A stretch of DNA of 64,000 nt from Flavobacteriales bacterium UBA852 (GCA_002295925.1 DBGO01000017.1:62001-126000); one strand, 5' to 3'; counted from the first letter of the stretch, positions 35,098-44,736 are shown. Notes: a model not told the origin generated them from the letters alone. Made by a program: numbers and translations.

Positions 35098-35475
35098 ATG
35101 ATTTGGAAACAACTCCTATTCATTTTTTTAGGCGGAGGATTAGGAAGTATTACTCGCTATTCAATTAGTATTGCACTTATTAAATATGCAAAGCATTTTC
35201 CTTGGGGAACATTTATCAGTAATTTGTTGGCAAGTATATTGCTCGCAATATTTTTAATCATAATAGAATCAAAAGAAATAACCAATAACGCCTTGCGTTT
35301 GTTTCTAATTACAGGATTTTGTGGTGGGTTCAGCACTTTTTCTACTTTTAGCTTTGAAACTTTTGAACTATTAAAATCCGGGCATACGGTTTTGGCTTTT
35401 GTAAATGTTATTGCATCCATAGTGCTCGCCATCACTGCCTTATTTTTAATCTTTAAAACATATCACCAAATATGA
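35098..35475 (+). CDS. crcB: Fluoride channel CrcB/FluC
   Basis: A 125-residue, four-helix fluoride channel that works as a dimer. Conserved parts are LGGGLGSITRYSIS at the N-terminus, PWGTFISNLLASILLA with the polar Asn in helix 2, and GFCGGFSTFSTFSFETFELL with the Phe-box residues of the pore. The length is right. The stop overlaps the start of the phosphatase gene by 4 bases, so the two are translated from one message. The 47 bases between the gldJ terminator and this ATG are too short for a fluoride riboswitch, and none is seen. Confidence 0.92.
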   Translation: MIWKQLLFIFLGGGLGSITRYSISIALIKYAKHFPWGTFISNLLASILLAIFLIIIESKEITNNALRLFLITGFCGGFSTFSTFSFETFELLKSGHTVLAFVNVIASIVLAITALFLIFKTYHQI

Positions 35476-37109
35476 AAAAGCATTGGTTTTACTTTTTAAT
35501 TGTTTCTTTTCTATCAATTTCAGCATTCGCCCAACCACAAAAACCAAAATTGGTTATAGGTATTGTTATAGACCAAATGCGCTACGATTATTTGTATCGT
35601 TTTTGGGATAAATTTAGTGACAACGGTTTTAAAAAATTAATGACAAAAGGATTTGTTTGCCACAATGCACAATACAATTATATGCCCACTTATACCGGCC
35701 CGGGACATGCATCTGTTTACACAGGAAGTACACCTGCTTTTCATGGTATTATCGCCAATAATTGGTTCGATAAAAACACGAGAAAATTAACTTATTGTGT
35801 AGAAGATGAAAATGTTAATACTGTTGGCAGCAAATCGGATGCAGGAAAAATGTCGCCTAAAAATTTGCTTGCAACAACTATTACCGACCAATTAAGATTA
35901 GCTACAAACTTTAAAGGAAAAGTTATCGGGATTTCATTAAAAGACCGCGGCGCGATTTTACCTGCCGGACATTTTGCTAATGCGGCTTACTGGTTTGACG
36001 GCGACAAAAACGGCGTTTTTGTTTCAAGCACGTTCTATCAAACATCACTACCCCAATGGGTAAAAAATTTCAACAAAAAAGGATTACCCAAACAGTATAT
36101 TTCCAAAACTTGGAAAACATATTATCCCATTGAAGAATATTCACTTTTTTGTGCACCGGACAATAATAAATACGAGGGCACTTTTAAAGGAAAAGCAAAA
36201 CCTGTATTCCCATATGTACTTGAAGAATTGAAAGATTCGAACAATTATTACAGTATTCTTAAAGCTACTCCTTTTGGCAATACTTTGGTAAAAGAAATGG
36301 CAAAAGCAGCCATTGAAGGTGAAAAACTGGGAAATGATGCCATAACCGATTTTTTAGCCATATCCTTCTCTTCTACCGATTATGTAGGACATAAGTTTGG
36401 ACCGCAATCTGTTGAATTGGCTGACACATACATTCGCTTGGATCTGGAAATTACCGATTTAATTCAATTTTTGGAACAAAAAATAGGTAAAGAAAATTTT
36501 ATTCTATTTTTAACTGCCGACCATGCAGCGGCTTATCCGCCAAAATATCTATCCGACAAAGGGTATCACATCAATCATTTATCTGAAGACCAAGTATTTG
36601 AAATCATCAACAATAAACTAAAAAACAAATACAACATTGACAGCTTATTGCTTTCGGTTTACAATCAACAACTCTATTTTGATATGGATAAAGTAACCCA
36701 AAACAGCCTTGATTTGGAAAATGTAATAGAGTTTGTGGAAGAAGAACTGATAAAAATTAACGGTGTGTATAAGGTGTATTCAGGTGAAGATATTTTGGAA
36801 ATGAACAAAATTCCGGTATTAAAAAATCTCATCTTGGGATACAATCAAAAAATGTCGGGCGATGTTTTATATATTCTTAAACCCGGATGGCTTTCAACCA
36901 AATACAACACCGGAACCACTCATGGTTCGCCCTACCGTTACGATACTCACGTTCCTTTACTTTTTTACGGAAAAAACATTCCGGCAGGAGAGACATACAA
37001 GCAAATTAACATTACCGACATAGCTCCTACACTTGCCGCTTTATTAAAGATTCAAGAGCCAAATGCTTGTATCGGAAAAGTAATTACACCTTTATTGAAA
37101 TCTAAATAA
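35472..37109 (+). CDS. PafA-like alkaline phosphatase (type I phosphodiesterase superfamily)
   Basis: A 545-residue periplasmic phosphomonoesterase of the alkaline-phosphatase superfamily. The signal peptide ends in SISAFAQ. The metal-binding IGIVIDQMRYDYLYRF follows. The nucleophilic Thr is probably Thr75 in MPTYTGPGHASVYTG, and further metal ligands are in TADHAAAYPP and TTHGSPYRYDTHVPLLFYG. This is the layout of PafA, a common Bacteroidota phosphatase able to work without phosphate starvation. It overlaps crcB by 4 bases. The PhoB-type regulator gene follows 83 bases later. Confidence 0.88.
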   Translation: MKKHWFYFLIVSFLSISAFAQPQKPKLVIGIVIDQMRYDYLYRFWDKFSDNGFKKLMTKGFVCHNAQYNYMPTYTGPGHASVYTGSTPAFHGIIANNWFDKNTRKLTYCVEDENVNTVGSKSDAGKMSPKNLLATTITDQLRLATNFKGKVIGISLKDRGAILPAGHFANAAYWFDGDKNGVFVSSTFYQTSLPQWVKNFNKKGLPKQYISKTWKTYYPIEEYSLFCAPDNNKYEGTFKGKAKPVFPYVLEELKDSNNYYSILKATPFGNTLVKEMAKAAIEGEKLGNDAITDFLAISFSSTDYVGHKFGPQSVELADTYIRLDLEITDLIQFLEQKIGKENFILFLTADHAAAYPPKYLSDKGYHINHLSEDQVFEIINNKLKNKYNIDSLLLSVYNQQLYFDMDKVTQNSLDLENVIEFVEEELIKINGVYKVYSGEDILEMNKIPVLKNLILGYNQKMSGDVLYILKPGWLSTKYNTGTTHGSPYRYDTHVPLLFYGKNIPAGETYKQINITDIAPTLAALLKIQEPNACIGKVITPLLKSK

Positions 37110-37192
37110 AAAACTATTTTTTGTTAATACATAATTAACATTTAAAAGGTAATTAAAAATTAACTTAGCATAAACAATATTATTCTGTTAAA

Positions 37193-37894
37193 ATGGCAAA
37201 AGAAAAGATATTATTGGTTGATGATGAACAAGATATACTTGACTTATTGGGGTATAATTTAAAAAAAGAAGGTTATCAAATCATTACGGCATCAAACGGA
37301 AAAGAAGCTATTGAAACGGCTCAGAAAGAAAAGCCCGATTTGATTATTATGGATTTGATGATGCCCGAAATGGATGGAATGGAAGCATGTCACGAAATTA
37401 GAAAAATACCCGAACTACAACATACACTCATAACCTTTTTAAGTGCCCGTAACGAAGATTTCACCCAAGTAGCCGGCTTAGATGCCGGAGCCGACGATTA
37501 TATTACCAAACCCATAAAACCCCGTTTACTGGTCAGTAGAGTAAAAGCTCTGTTACGTCGCAAAAACAGCGGTAATATCAAAGACACCAATGATAATACT
37601 AAAATTACTGTTGGCAATATAACCATAGACCGTGAGAAATACTCTGCATTTAAAAACGGTAAAGAAGTAATACTTCCCAAAAAAGAATTTGAATTGCTTG
37701 CCTTATTAATGTCTAAACCCGGAAAGGTGTTTACACGTGATGTTATATTGGAGAAAGTATGGGGTGGCGAAGTAGTTGTTGGCGACAGAACAATTGATGT
37801 TCATATTAGAAAATTGAGAGAAAAAATTGGCGATAAAGTAATAAAAACAGTCAAAGGAGTTGGCTATAAATTTGAAGAAGCAAAATCGTTTTAA
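37193..37894 (+). CDS. OmpR/PhoB-type response regulator (orphan here)
   Basis: A 233-residue two-domain regulator. The receiver has the acidic pair in LLVDDEQDI, the phosphorylated Asp54 in LIIMDLMMPEMDG and Lys106 in DYITKPIKP. The winged-helix DNA-binding domain (about 130-230) has VILPKKEFELLALL, TRDVILEKVWG, RTIDVHIRKLREKIG and VKGVGYKFE. This is the PhoB/OmpR class. No histidine kinase gene is adjacent: pafA is upstream and purH downstream. It may answer to a kinase elsewhere. A link to phosphate control is a guess based on the PhoB-like sequence and the phosphatase neighbour. Confidence 0.92.
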   Translation: MAKEKILLVDDEQDILDLLGYNLKKEGYQIITASNGKEAIETAQKEKPDLIIMDLMMPEMDGMEACHEIRKIPELQHTLITFLSARNEDFTQVAGLDAGADDYITKPIKPRLLVSRVKALLRRKNSGNIKDTNDNTKITVGNITIDREKYSAFKNGKEVILPKKEFELLALLMSKPGKVFTRDVILEKVWGGEVVVGDRTIDVHIRKLREKIGDKVIKTVKGVGYKFEEAKSF

Positions 37895-38019
37895 CAATTG
37901 TTTCCGGTAAATATTATCAACACTTTTAATACTTTTCAACAATTCATAAAAAGCCATTGCTCATCCCTTTTTTAATGATTAAAATTGCAGCTTAATTTTA
38001 GTCATTAAAACACTTCAAA

Positions 38020-39552
38020 ATGAGCCAACCCAAGAAAATTAAAAACGCATTAATTTCAGTCTTTCATAAAGATAATCTTGAACCGATTGTAAAAAAGCTC
38101 AATCAACTGGGCGTAACAATATACTCTACCGGAGGAACACAAAAGTTTATCAACGATTTAGGCATTGAGGTAGAACCTGTAGAAGAGCTCACTTCGTATC
38201 CTTCTATTCTTGGTGGAAGAGTAAAAACATTGCACCCAAAGGTTTTTGGCGGTATTCTTGCCCGCAGAGAGCTAAAAGAAGACCTTGAGCAATTGGCTCA
38301 ATTTGAAATACCTGAAATTGATTTGGTTATTGTAGATCTTTATCCGTTTGAAAAAACCGTTGCCTCAGGTGCCGACGAACAAGCAATTATTGAAAAGATT
38401 GATATAGGTGGGATATCTCTTATTCGTGCAGCAGCAAAAAATTTCAAAGATGTGGTAATTGTTCCTTCGCAAAAGCAATACAACTATTTACTCAACTTAC
38501 TGAACGAGAAAGAAGGAAAGACCGATTTGGAAGACAGAAAATATTTGGCAACCGAAGCATTTAATATTTCTTCGCATTACGATACGGCTATTTTCAACTA
38601 TTTTAATCAAGATAAAAAAGTTGATGCACTTAAACTCAGTTTCGAAAATTGCACACCGCTACGATATGGAGAAAATCCACACCAACAAGCAAAATTTTGT
38701 GGCGATTTAGATGCTTTATTTGAAAAATTAAACGGAAAAGAACTTTCTTACAATAACCTGTTGGATGTAGATGCTGCCGTTAATCTGATGGCCGAGTTCG
38801 ACAACAAACAACCTGTTTTTGCTATTCTAAAACACAATAATGCTTGTGGACTGGCAAAAAGAGACACACTTTTAGAAGCATGGAAAGATGCATTAGCCGG
38901 CGACCCGGTTTCTGCATTTGGCGGAATTTTAATTACAAATACAACTGTAGATAAAGCTACAGCCGAAGAAATAAACAAGTTATTTTTTGAAGTAATTATT
39001 GCGCCTGATTACGATGAAGATGCTTTAGAAATATTAAAAAGCAAAAAAAATCGTATTATTCTTAAGCAAAAACCTGCTCCTTTGGCTCAAACCATTGTCA
39101 GAACAGCATTAAATGGCGTATTGGTGCAAGAAAAGGACAATAAAATGGCTGTAGCTGCCGATTTAAAAACCGTTACCAAAAAAGCACCTTCGGAAAGCGA
39201 AATTGAAGATTTACTTTTTGCCAACAAAATAGTAAAACATACAAAATCAAACACCATTGTATTGGCAAAAAACAATCAACTGTTAGCCAGCGGAACAGGT
39301 CAAACATCTCGGGTAGATGCACTAAAACAAGCCATACATAAAGCAAAAAGTTTTGGTTTTGATTTGAATGGTGCAGTAATGGCAAGTGATGCTTTTTTCC
39401 CATTTCCCGACTGTGTGGAAATTGCCGATATGGAAGGAATAAAAGCCGTAATTCAACCCGGTGGTTCTATCAAAGACCAAGCATCAATAGATTATTGCGA
39501 TGCGCACGATATGGCAATGGTATTTACCGGTACAAGACATTTTAAACATTAA
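38020..39552 (+). CDS. purH: Bifunctional AICAR formyltransferase / IMP cyclohydrolase
   Basis: A 510-residue enzyme for the last two steps of IMP synthesis. The N-terminal cyclohydrolase domain (about 1-195) has STGGTQKFINDLGI, SYPSILGGRVKTLHPKVFGG and IDIGGISLIRAAAKNF. The C-terminal transformylase domain has LRYGENPHQQA, YNNLLDVDAAV, AILKHNNACGLA with the catalytic Lys-His, and SDAFFPFPD. It ends in QPGGSIKDQ followed by GTRHFKH, the standard PurH terminus. The gene precedes mreBCD, an order often seen in Bacteroidota. There are 86 bases to the mreB ATG. Confidence 0.96.
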   Translation: MSQPKKIKNALISVFHKDNLEPIVKKLNQLGVTIYSTGGTQKFINDLGIEVEPVEELTSYPSILGGRVKTLHPKVFGGILARRELKEDLEQLAQFEIPEIDLVIVDLYPFEKTVASGADEQAIIEKIDIGGISLIRAAAKNFKDVVIVPSQKQYNYLLNLLNEKEGKTDLEDRKYLATEAFNISSHYDTAIFNYFNQDKKVDALKLSFENCTPLRYGENPHQQAKFCGDLDALFEKLNGKELSYNNLLDVDAAVNLMAEFDNKQPVFAILKHNNACGLAKRDTLLEAWKDALAGDPVSAFGGILITNTTVDKATAEEINKLFFEVIIAPDYDEDALEILKSKKNRIILKQKPAPLAQTIVRTALNGVLVQEKDNKMAVAADLKTVTKKAPSESEIEDLLFANKIVKHTKSNTIVLAKNNQLLASGTGQTSRVDALKQAIHKAKSFGFDLNGAVMASDAFFPFPDCVEIADMEGIKAVIQPGGSIKDQASIDYCDAHDMAMVFTGTRHFKH

Positions 39553-39638
39553 GATTACCAATTGAGTAAAATTGTTTGTATTTTTATACAACTTTATTCA
39601 ACAACAATCGTTTAACCCTACAAAAGAGATACAGAAAA

Positions 39639-40661
39639 ATGGGCTTTTTTAATTTATTTACACAAGAAGTAGCAATTGACTTAGGAACCGCCAACACATT
39701 AATTATAAGCAATGATAAAGTAATTGTTGACGAACCTTCTATTGTTGCCCAAGACAGAAAATCGGGGAAAATTGTTGCCGTTGGAAAACGTGCCATGCAA
39801 ATGCACGGAAAAACCCATAAAGATATAGAAACCATTCGACCCTTAAAAGATGGGGTAATAGCCGATTTTTATGCTGCAGAACATATGATTCGCGGTTTTA
39901 TAAAAATGTTGAACCCCAAAAACCGGTTATTGCCTCCGGCTCTGAAAATGGTTATTTGTATTCCCTCGGGAATTACCGAAGTAGAAAAAAGAGCCGTAAA
40001 AGATTCTGCCGAACATGCCGGCGGTAAAGAAGTTTATTTAATTCACGAACCAATGGCTGCTGCCATAGGTATAGGCATTGACGTGCTTGAACCTATGGGA
40101 AATATGATTATTGATATTGGAGGAGGAACATCCGAAATTGCCGTAATTGCTTTGGGAGGTATTGTTTGCGATAAATCAATTCGTGTAGCCGGAGATGATT
40201 TTACGAATGATATTATGGATTATATGCGTCGTCAACACAACTTATTGATTGGTGAACGTTCGGCTGAAATGATAAAAATTGAAGTTGGTGCCGCATTGCC
40301 CGAGTTAGATAATCCACCGGAAGACTTTGCCGTTCAAGGACGCGATTTAATGACCGGTACGCCAAGAGAAATTGTGGTAACCTACTCTGAAATTGCGCAA
40401 GCACTGGAAAAATCCATATCAAAAGTAGAAGAAGCTATTCTAAATGCCTTAGAAATGACACCACCCGAATTGTCTGCCGATATTTACAAAACAGGCATCT
40501 ATCTCGCAGGCGGCGGTGCATTGCTCAGAGGCTTGGACAAACGTATTTCTGCCAAAACAAAATTACCTGTTCATGTTGCAGAAGACCCATTAAGAGCTGT
40601 TGCCCGCGGTACAGGAATTGCTCTTAAAAACCGCCATAAATTGCCGTTTTTAATTAAATAA
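39639..40661 (+). CDS. mreB: Rod shape-determining protein MreB
   Basis: A 340-residue actin-like protein that forms membrane-bound filaments guiding lateral wall synthesis. The start is the ATG at 39639; an upstream in-frame ATG at 39576 adds 21 residues with no family match. Actin-fold motifs are AIDLGTANTLI (phosphate 1), VICIPSGITEVEKRAV, IDIGGGTSEIAVIALGG (phosphate 2) and GIYLAGGGALLRGLD (adenosine). The N-terminal amphipathic stretch MGFFNLFTQEV is usual for MreB. mreC follows 17 bases later. Confidence 0.96.
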   Translation: MGFFNLFTQEVAIDLGTANTLIISNDKVIVDEPSIVAQDRKSGKIVAVGKRAMQMHGKTHKDIETIRPLKDGVIADFYAAEHMIRGFIKMLNPKNRLLPPALKMVICIPSGITEVEKRAVKDSAEHAGGKEVYLIHEPMAAAIGIGIDVLEPMGNMIIDIGGGTSEIAVIALGGIVCDKSIRVAGDDFTNDIMDYMRRQHNLLIGERSAEMIKIEVGAALPELDNPPEDFAVQGRDLMTGTPREIVVTYSEIAQALEKSISKVEEAILNALEMTPPELSADIYKTGIYLAGGGALLRGLDKRISAKTKLPVHVAEDPLRAVARGTGIALKNRHKLPFLIK

Positions 40662-40678
40662 TTTTTGAGCATTGATGA

Positions 40679-41518
40679 ATGAAGCGATTATTTCTTTTAT
40701 TAAAAAAATATAACCACCTCCTGCTTTTTTTATTTCTTGAAATAATTGCAGTTTATTTATTAGTTCAGAACAATCACTTTCAGCAAACCGTATTTTTAAA
40801 TACGGCAAACAGAGTAACAGGGAATTTATACGAAACAAAAAATCAAGTCGTTGAATATTTCCGGTTGAAAAAAATAAACAATGAATTGGCTAATGAAAAT
40901 GCCCGTTTGAAATCGCAAGCATTTTCTTCTTTTCAACCGCTTTTTGGCGAAAATATAGTAATAAACGATACGGTTTATTATCAGCAATATACCTACTTAT
41001 CTGCCAAAACCATCAATAATTCGGTAAATAAAAGAGAAAACTATATTACGCTCAACAAAGGCAGCTTAAATGGAATTGAACCCGGAATGGGTGTTATTTC
41101 TACTCAAGGAGTTGTGGGAATTGTAAAGAATGTAAGCAATCATTATGCAACTGTTATCAGCATTTTACATCCAAAAACAAGCATCAGTGCCAAATTCAAA
41201 AAAAATAAATACTTTGGTTCGGTTGTTTGGGATGGTGAAAACTACCGGTATGGAAAATTAAAAGATATTCCGCTTCATGTGCCTGTAAAAGTTGGCGATA
41301 CAATTGTTACCAGTGGTTATTCCACTATTTTTCCTGCAAATGTACCTATTGGCGTTGTTGTAGATTTTTATGCGCCCGAAGGAGAAAACTTTTTTGATAT
41401 AACTATTGAATTTACCCAAGATTACCAACAATTAAACTATGTTTACGTGGTTAAAAATTTAACCAAAACAGAACATTTGGAATTAGAAAAACAAAACACC
41501 CAAGACACCGAAGAATAA
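40679..41518 (+). CDS. mreC: Rod shape-determining protein MreC
   Basis: A 279-residue bitopic protein with one N-terminal membrane helix (HLLLFLFLEIIAVYLLV), a coiled-coil segment (about 55-85, KINNELANENARLKSQ) and a periplasmic beta-barrel domain. That domain has YITLNKGSLNGIEPGMGVIS, GVVGIVKNVSNHYATVIS and the closing VGDTIVTSGYSTIFPANVPIG, all typical of MreC. It links MreB to the periplasmic wall-synthesis enzymes. It lies 17 bases after mreB and 3 bases before mreD. Confidence 0.94.
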   Translation: MKRLFLLLKKYNHLLLFLFLEIIAVYLLVQNNHFQQTVFLNTANRVTGNLYETKNQVVEYFRLKKINNELANENARLKSQAFSSFQPLFGENIVINDTVYYQQYTYLSAKTINNSVNKRENYITLNKGSLNGIEPGMGVISTQGVVGIVKNVSNHYATVISILHPKTSISAKFKKNKYFGSVVWDGENYRYGKLKDIPLHVPVKVGDTIVTSGYSTIFPANVPIGVVVDFYAPEGENFFDITIEFTQDYQQLNYVYVVKNLTKTEHLELEKQNTQDTEE

Positions 41519-41521
41519 ATT

Positions 41522-42046
41522 ATGCTCAGAGACATTGTAATATTAATTTTTCGCTTTACTGCTTATGTGCTTATTCAAGTATTGGTGTTGAATAATATCC
41601 AATTCAGCGGTTATATCAACCCCTACCCTTACATTTTATTTGTATTGACACTGCCCCTGTGGATTTCTCCCAATTTAGTTTTGCTTTTGTCTTTTGTACT
41701 GGGCTTAACCATTGATGTTTTTTCAGGAACACTTGGTTTGCACACATTTGCCTCAGTTTTCACAGGATTTATCCGTCAAGGATTATTATCGTTACTAAAA
41801 CCCAATAACGACTACAAAAGCGAAGAAATAAGTTTGCAAAATTTGGGTTTTCAATGGTTCCTTGTGTATTTATCCATTGGTATTTTTATCCACCATTTGG
41901 TTCTATTTACGATAGAAAGTCTGTCTTTTACCGGATTTTTCCATACCTTACAAGTAACTGTAATTAGTGCATTCTTCTCAATTATTATTGCTTTTATATT
42001 TGAACTTTTCAGAATAAAATCCAAACAAGAAAATATTTTGGAATAG
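41522..42046 (+). CDS. mreD: Rod shape-determining protein MreD
   Basis: A 174-residue integral membrane protein with five or six hydrophobic segments. NPYPYILFVLTLPLWISP, FVLGLTIDVFSGTLGLHTFA with a helix-breaking Asp, and GFIRQGLLSLL match MreD. It completes mreBCD. In many relatives the next genes are mrdA (PBP2) and rodA; here a LiaF-like membrane protein follows after 102 bases instead. Confidence 0.88.
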   Translation: MLRDIVILIFRFTAYVLIQVLVLNNIQFSGYINPYPYILFVLTLPLWISPNLVLLLSFVLGLTIDVFSGTLGLHTFASVFTGFIRQGLLSLLKPNNDYKSEEISLQNLGFQWFLVYLSIGIFIHHLVLFTIESLSFTGFFHTLQVTVISAFFSIIIAFIFELFRIKSKQENILE

Positions 42047-42148
42047 TTTTTCGTAATTCACCGACTTTTTTCGTCCACTTACCTATTTTATCAATTTTGA
42101 GTAATTGAAAAGTTGGAGTTTTGATTTAAATTTAAAAACAATTTAATT

Positions 42149-42907
42149 ATGGAAACATCAGGTAAAATGAAAATTCAAACAAATTCTGAGCACTCGCATC
42201 AATGTAAAAACAACAAATGTAAAGGCAATAAACGATTAATAATAGGAATATTATTTGTTGGGATTGGCAGTGTACTAATTGCAAATAATTTTGGTTTAAT
42301 ACCGCAAAATGTTAAGCACATATTGCTGTCGTGGCAAATGCTTCTTATTTCGATAGGAGGATTAAACTTGATTTTTGGAGGAAAAAAAACATCGGCAATA
42401 ATTCTGCTTTCTATAGGAACATTCTTTATGTTGCCTAAAATATTTGATATTCCGGTTGAAACACGAAAATTATTTTGGCCTTCTATCTTTGTAATTATAG
42501 GTTTAGTCATGATTTTTGTCAAAAACAGAAAATCTAAATCTATTTCTTACGGAAAAGGTGAACATGTTTTGGATATAGTATCTGTTTTTGGCGGAGGCTC
42601 TCAAAAAATCACCTCTGATGATTTTAAAGGAGGCAGTGTTGTAACCGTTTTTGGAGGAAGTGAGATTGATTTAACAGGCGCATCATTACAAGAAGATGAA
42701 ATAACCATAGATTTGGTCAGCTTATTTGGTGGCACAACAATAATCGTTCCTGCAGAATGGGATGTAAAAATAGACATGGTTTCAATTCTGGGAGGTTTTA
42801 AAGATAATCGCAACAAAATTGTTACTGACATTCCGGGCGTAAAAAGAAAAGTATTGCATATAACCGGAGCATCGGTATTTGGCGGAGGTGAATTAAAAAG
42901 TTATTAA
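42149..42907 (+). CDS. LiaF-like membrane protein (envelope stress module)
   Basis: A 252-residue protein. A polar N-terminus with His and Cys (HSHQCKNNKCKGNK) precedes four hydrophobic segments (about 28-130) resembling the LiaI/LiaF membrane region. A beta-helical C-terminal domain follows, with repeated FGG turns: VSVFGGGSQ, VTVFGGSEI, VSLFGGTTI, VSILGGFKD and ASVFGGGEL. The C-terminal part is the LiaF-like domain that in Firmicutes restrains a LytS/LiaS-type kinase under cell-wall stress. Here it heads an operon with a LytS-type kinase and a LytTR regulator, so a sensing or inhibitory role is likely. The trigger is unknown. Confidence 0.8.
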   Translation: METSGKMKIQTNSEHSHQCKNNKCKGNKRLIIGILFVGIGSVLIANNFGLIPQNVKHILLSWQMLLISIGGLNLIFGGKKTSAIILLSIGTFFMLPKIFDIPVETRKLFWPSIFVIIGLVMIFVKNRKSKSISYGKGEHVLDIVSVFGGGSQKITSDDFKGGSVVTVFGGSEIDLTGASLQEDEITIDLVSLFGGTTIIVPAEWDVKIDMVSILGGFKDNRNKIVTDIPGVKRKVLHITGASVFGGGELKSY

Positions 42908-42917
42908 ATGAAAAAAT

Positions 42918-43970
42918 ATGCGCAATCCTCTTATAGCATCAAAAAAATCATTGTTAAAATTTATTTTACTATGGATCGTAATCATTATAGTCCATAGTAT
43001 TATTTTATATATTCATTACAAATTACCAATAAATCAGGCTTTAACAGACAGTATTGTTTTTAACGGTTTATTTGCTGTTTTAGGTATAAACCTTTGGTAT
43101 TTAGTTAAATACTCTGAAACTGAAGGACGAAAAAACTTTTTTAAAATCGGCTTAAACTTTTTTATTGCCGGATTCATTATAATTTCTATTTGGTATGCAA
43201 GCAGCGCATTTATTACCAAAAAAATTATAGGTTCTCCTGAATATTCGACATTTTTATTGCAATCAAAAATTTGGCGATTAACCGGCGGAACATTGTATTT
43301 CATCATCTTTGCCTTAGTGTATTATGTTATACTATACAAGCAAAATTGGGAAGAGAAAATTAAAAACGAAAAGCGTTTGCAAGAAAGCATTCGAAAAATA
43401 GAATTGGATGCTTTGAAAATGCAAATCAATCCGCATTTTTTGTTCAACGCCTTAAATTCTATCAGTTCACTAACAGCAACAAATCCCGGGGTTGCTCAAG
43501 ATATGATTATTAAAATGTCGGAATATTTACGGTATTCATTAAAACACAACAATAATCAATTAACCACACTAAATGATGAAATTAATAATGTACAACGTTA
43601 TTTAGCGATAGAACAAATGCGATTTCAAGATAAATTAACCTATCAAATAAATTGTGAAATCGAAGACTTGTCGATAAAAATACCAGCGCTTATTCTGCAA
43701 CCACTATTTGAAAATGCTATTAAACACGGTGTTTATCAAAGTTCAGAACCTGTTAATATTTCATTTCAATGCAAATATGTGAATGATGAATTGGAAATTT
43801 TAATTTCAAACAATTTTGATCCGGATGCAAAACCAAATAAAGGCGAAGGCGTTGGTTTGCAAAATGTAGCCGACCGATTGCGATATACCTACAACAAATC
43901 CGGCTTATTGAAAATACAACAAACGGAAAACTCTTTTACCGTTATCCTTAAAATACCTAAAAAACATTGA
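42918..43970 (+). CDS. LytS-type sensor histidine kinase
   Basis: A 350-residue membrane histidine kinase. Four hydrophobic segments lie in the first 140 residues, with no large extracellular domain. The kinase core has the His173 box in MQINPHFLFNALNSISS, the N box in ALILQPLFENAIKHGVY and a G box in GEGVGLQNVADRLRY. This is the His_kinase family that pairs with LytTR regulators. The start lies 10 bases after the LiaF-like gene, and the regulator gene begins 4 bases after this one. Since the sensor has little outside the membrane, the signal probably comes through the LiaF-like protein. That is an inference. Confidence 0.92.
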   Translation: MRNPLIASKKSLLKFILLWIVIIIVHSIILYIHYKLPINQALTDSIVFNGLFAVLGINLWYLVKYSETEGRKNFFKIGLNFFIAGFIIISIWYASSAFITKKIIGSPEYSTFLLQSKIWRLTGGTLYFIIFALVYYVILYKQNWEEKIKNEKRLQESIRKIELDALKMQINPHFLFNALNSISSLTATNPGVAQDMIIKMSEYLRYSLKHNNNQLTTLNDEINNVQRYLAIEQMRFQDKLTYQINCEIEDLSIKIPALILQPLFENAIKHGVYQSSEPVNISFQCKYVNDELEILISNNFDPDAKPNKGEGVGLQNVADRLRYTYNKSGLLKIQQTENSFTVILKIPKKH

Positions 43971-43974
43971 CACT

Positions 43975-44709
43975 ATGAGTTTAAAAAAAGTTATAATAGT
44001 TGATGATGAAAAATTAGCTCGTGATTTAATAGTAAATTATCTTTCGGATGAAGATAATATTGAAATAATTGCCCAATACAACAACGGACTCGATGCATTA
44101 AAAGGTATAAAGGAACATCAACCAGACATTGTTTTTCTTGATGTGCAAATGCCTAAAATTACAGGGTTGGAACTTATTGAGCTTCTTGAATTTACACCAC
44201 AAATTATATTTACAACAGCTTATGATCAGTTTGCCGTAAAAGCATTTGAGTTAAATGCCATTGATTATTTAATGAAACCTTTTTCAAAGCAAAGATTACT
44301 CAAAGCTTTATCAAAAGCCATAGAAAAAAGTAATAACTCAGATTTTATAAAACTTAAAAACACATTTACCGAATTTGCCAAACAGAACGAACGCATTGCA
44401 GTAAAAAAAGGAAATAAAATTGCCATTATTCCATTTGAAGAAATCCTTTACATTACGGCACAAGACGATTATATTCAAATAGTTACAGAACAAGAGTCGT
44501 TTTTAAAGAAACAAACACTCGAAAGCATTAAGCAATCGCTTACAGATCATTTCTTTGTTATCCATCGTTCTCATATTATCAATATGAAATTTCTGAAACA
44601 TATTGAAAAAGAAGGTAAAGAAAACTATTTTGCAATAATGAAAAACGGTAAACCGCTAAAAATTAGCCGGAGCAATTATCCTTTGCTCAAGCAAAAATTG
44701 AATTTATGA
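43975..44709 (+). CDS. LytTR-type response regulator
   Basis: A 244-residue regulator. The receiver has IIVDDEKLARD, the phosphorylated Asp56 in IVFLDVQMPKITGLE and Lys101 in DYLMKPFSK. The LytTR DNA-binding domain starts near KQNERIAVKKGNKIAIIPFE and contains ILYITAQDDYIQIVT, FVIHRSHIINMKFLKHIEK and LKISRSNYPLLKQKLN. It is coupled to the kinase gene (4 bases apart). The target is not in the window as far as I can tell. The operon's own promoter is a possible target. Confidence 0.93.
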   Translation: MSLKKVIIVDDEKLARDLIVNYLSDEDNIEIIAQYNNGLDALKGIKEHQPDIVFLDVQMPKITGLELIELLEFTPQIIFTTAYDQFAVKAFELNAIDYLMKPFSKQRLLKALSKAIEKSNNSDFIKLKNTFTEFAKQNERIAVKKGNKIAIIPFEEILYITAQDDYIQIVTEQESFLKKQTLESIKQSLTDHFFVIHRSHIINMKFLKHIEKEGKENYFAIMKNGKPLKISRSNYPLLKQKLNL

Positions 44710-44736
44710 TTCTATAATTCATATAAAATAATGTGC

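Noticed and set aside
37917..37945. Two DnaA-box-like sequences (TTATCAACA and TTTTCAACA) before purH
   Set aside because: Both differ from the consensus, only two copies occur, and no origin-linked genes other than distant dnaN are present.
39576..39638. N-terminal extension of mreB by 21 residues
   Set aside because: The MreB family starts at the short amphipathic MGFFNLF segment; the extension has no match.
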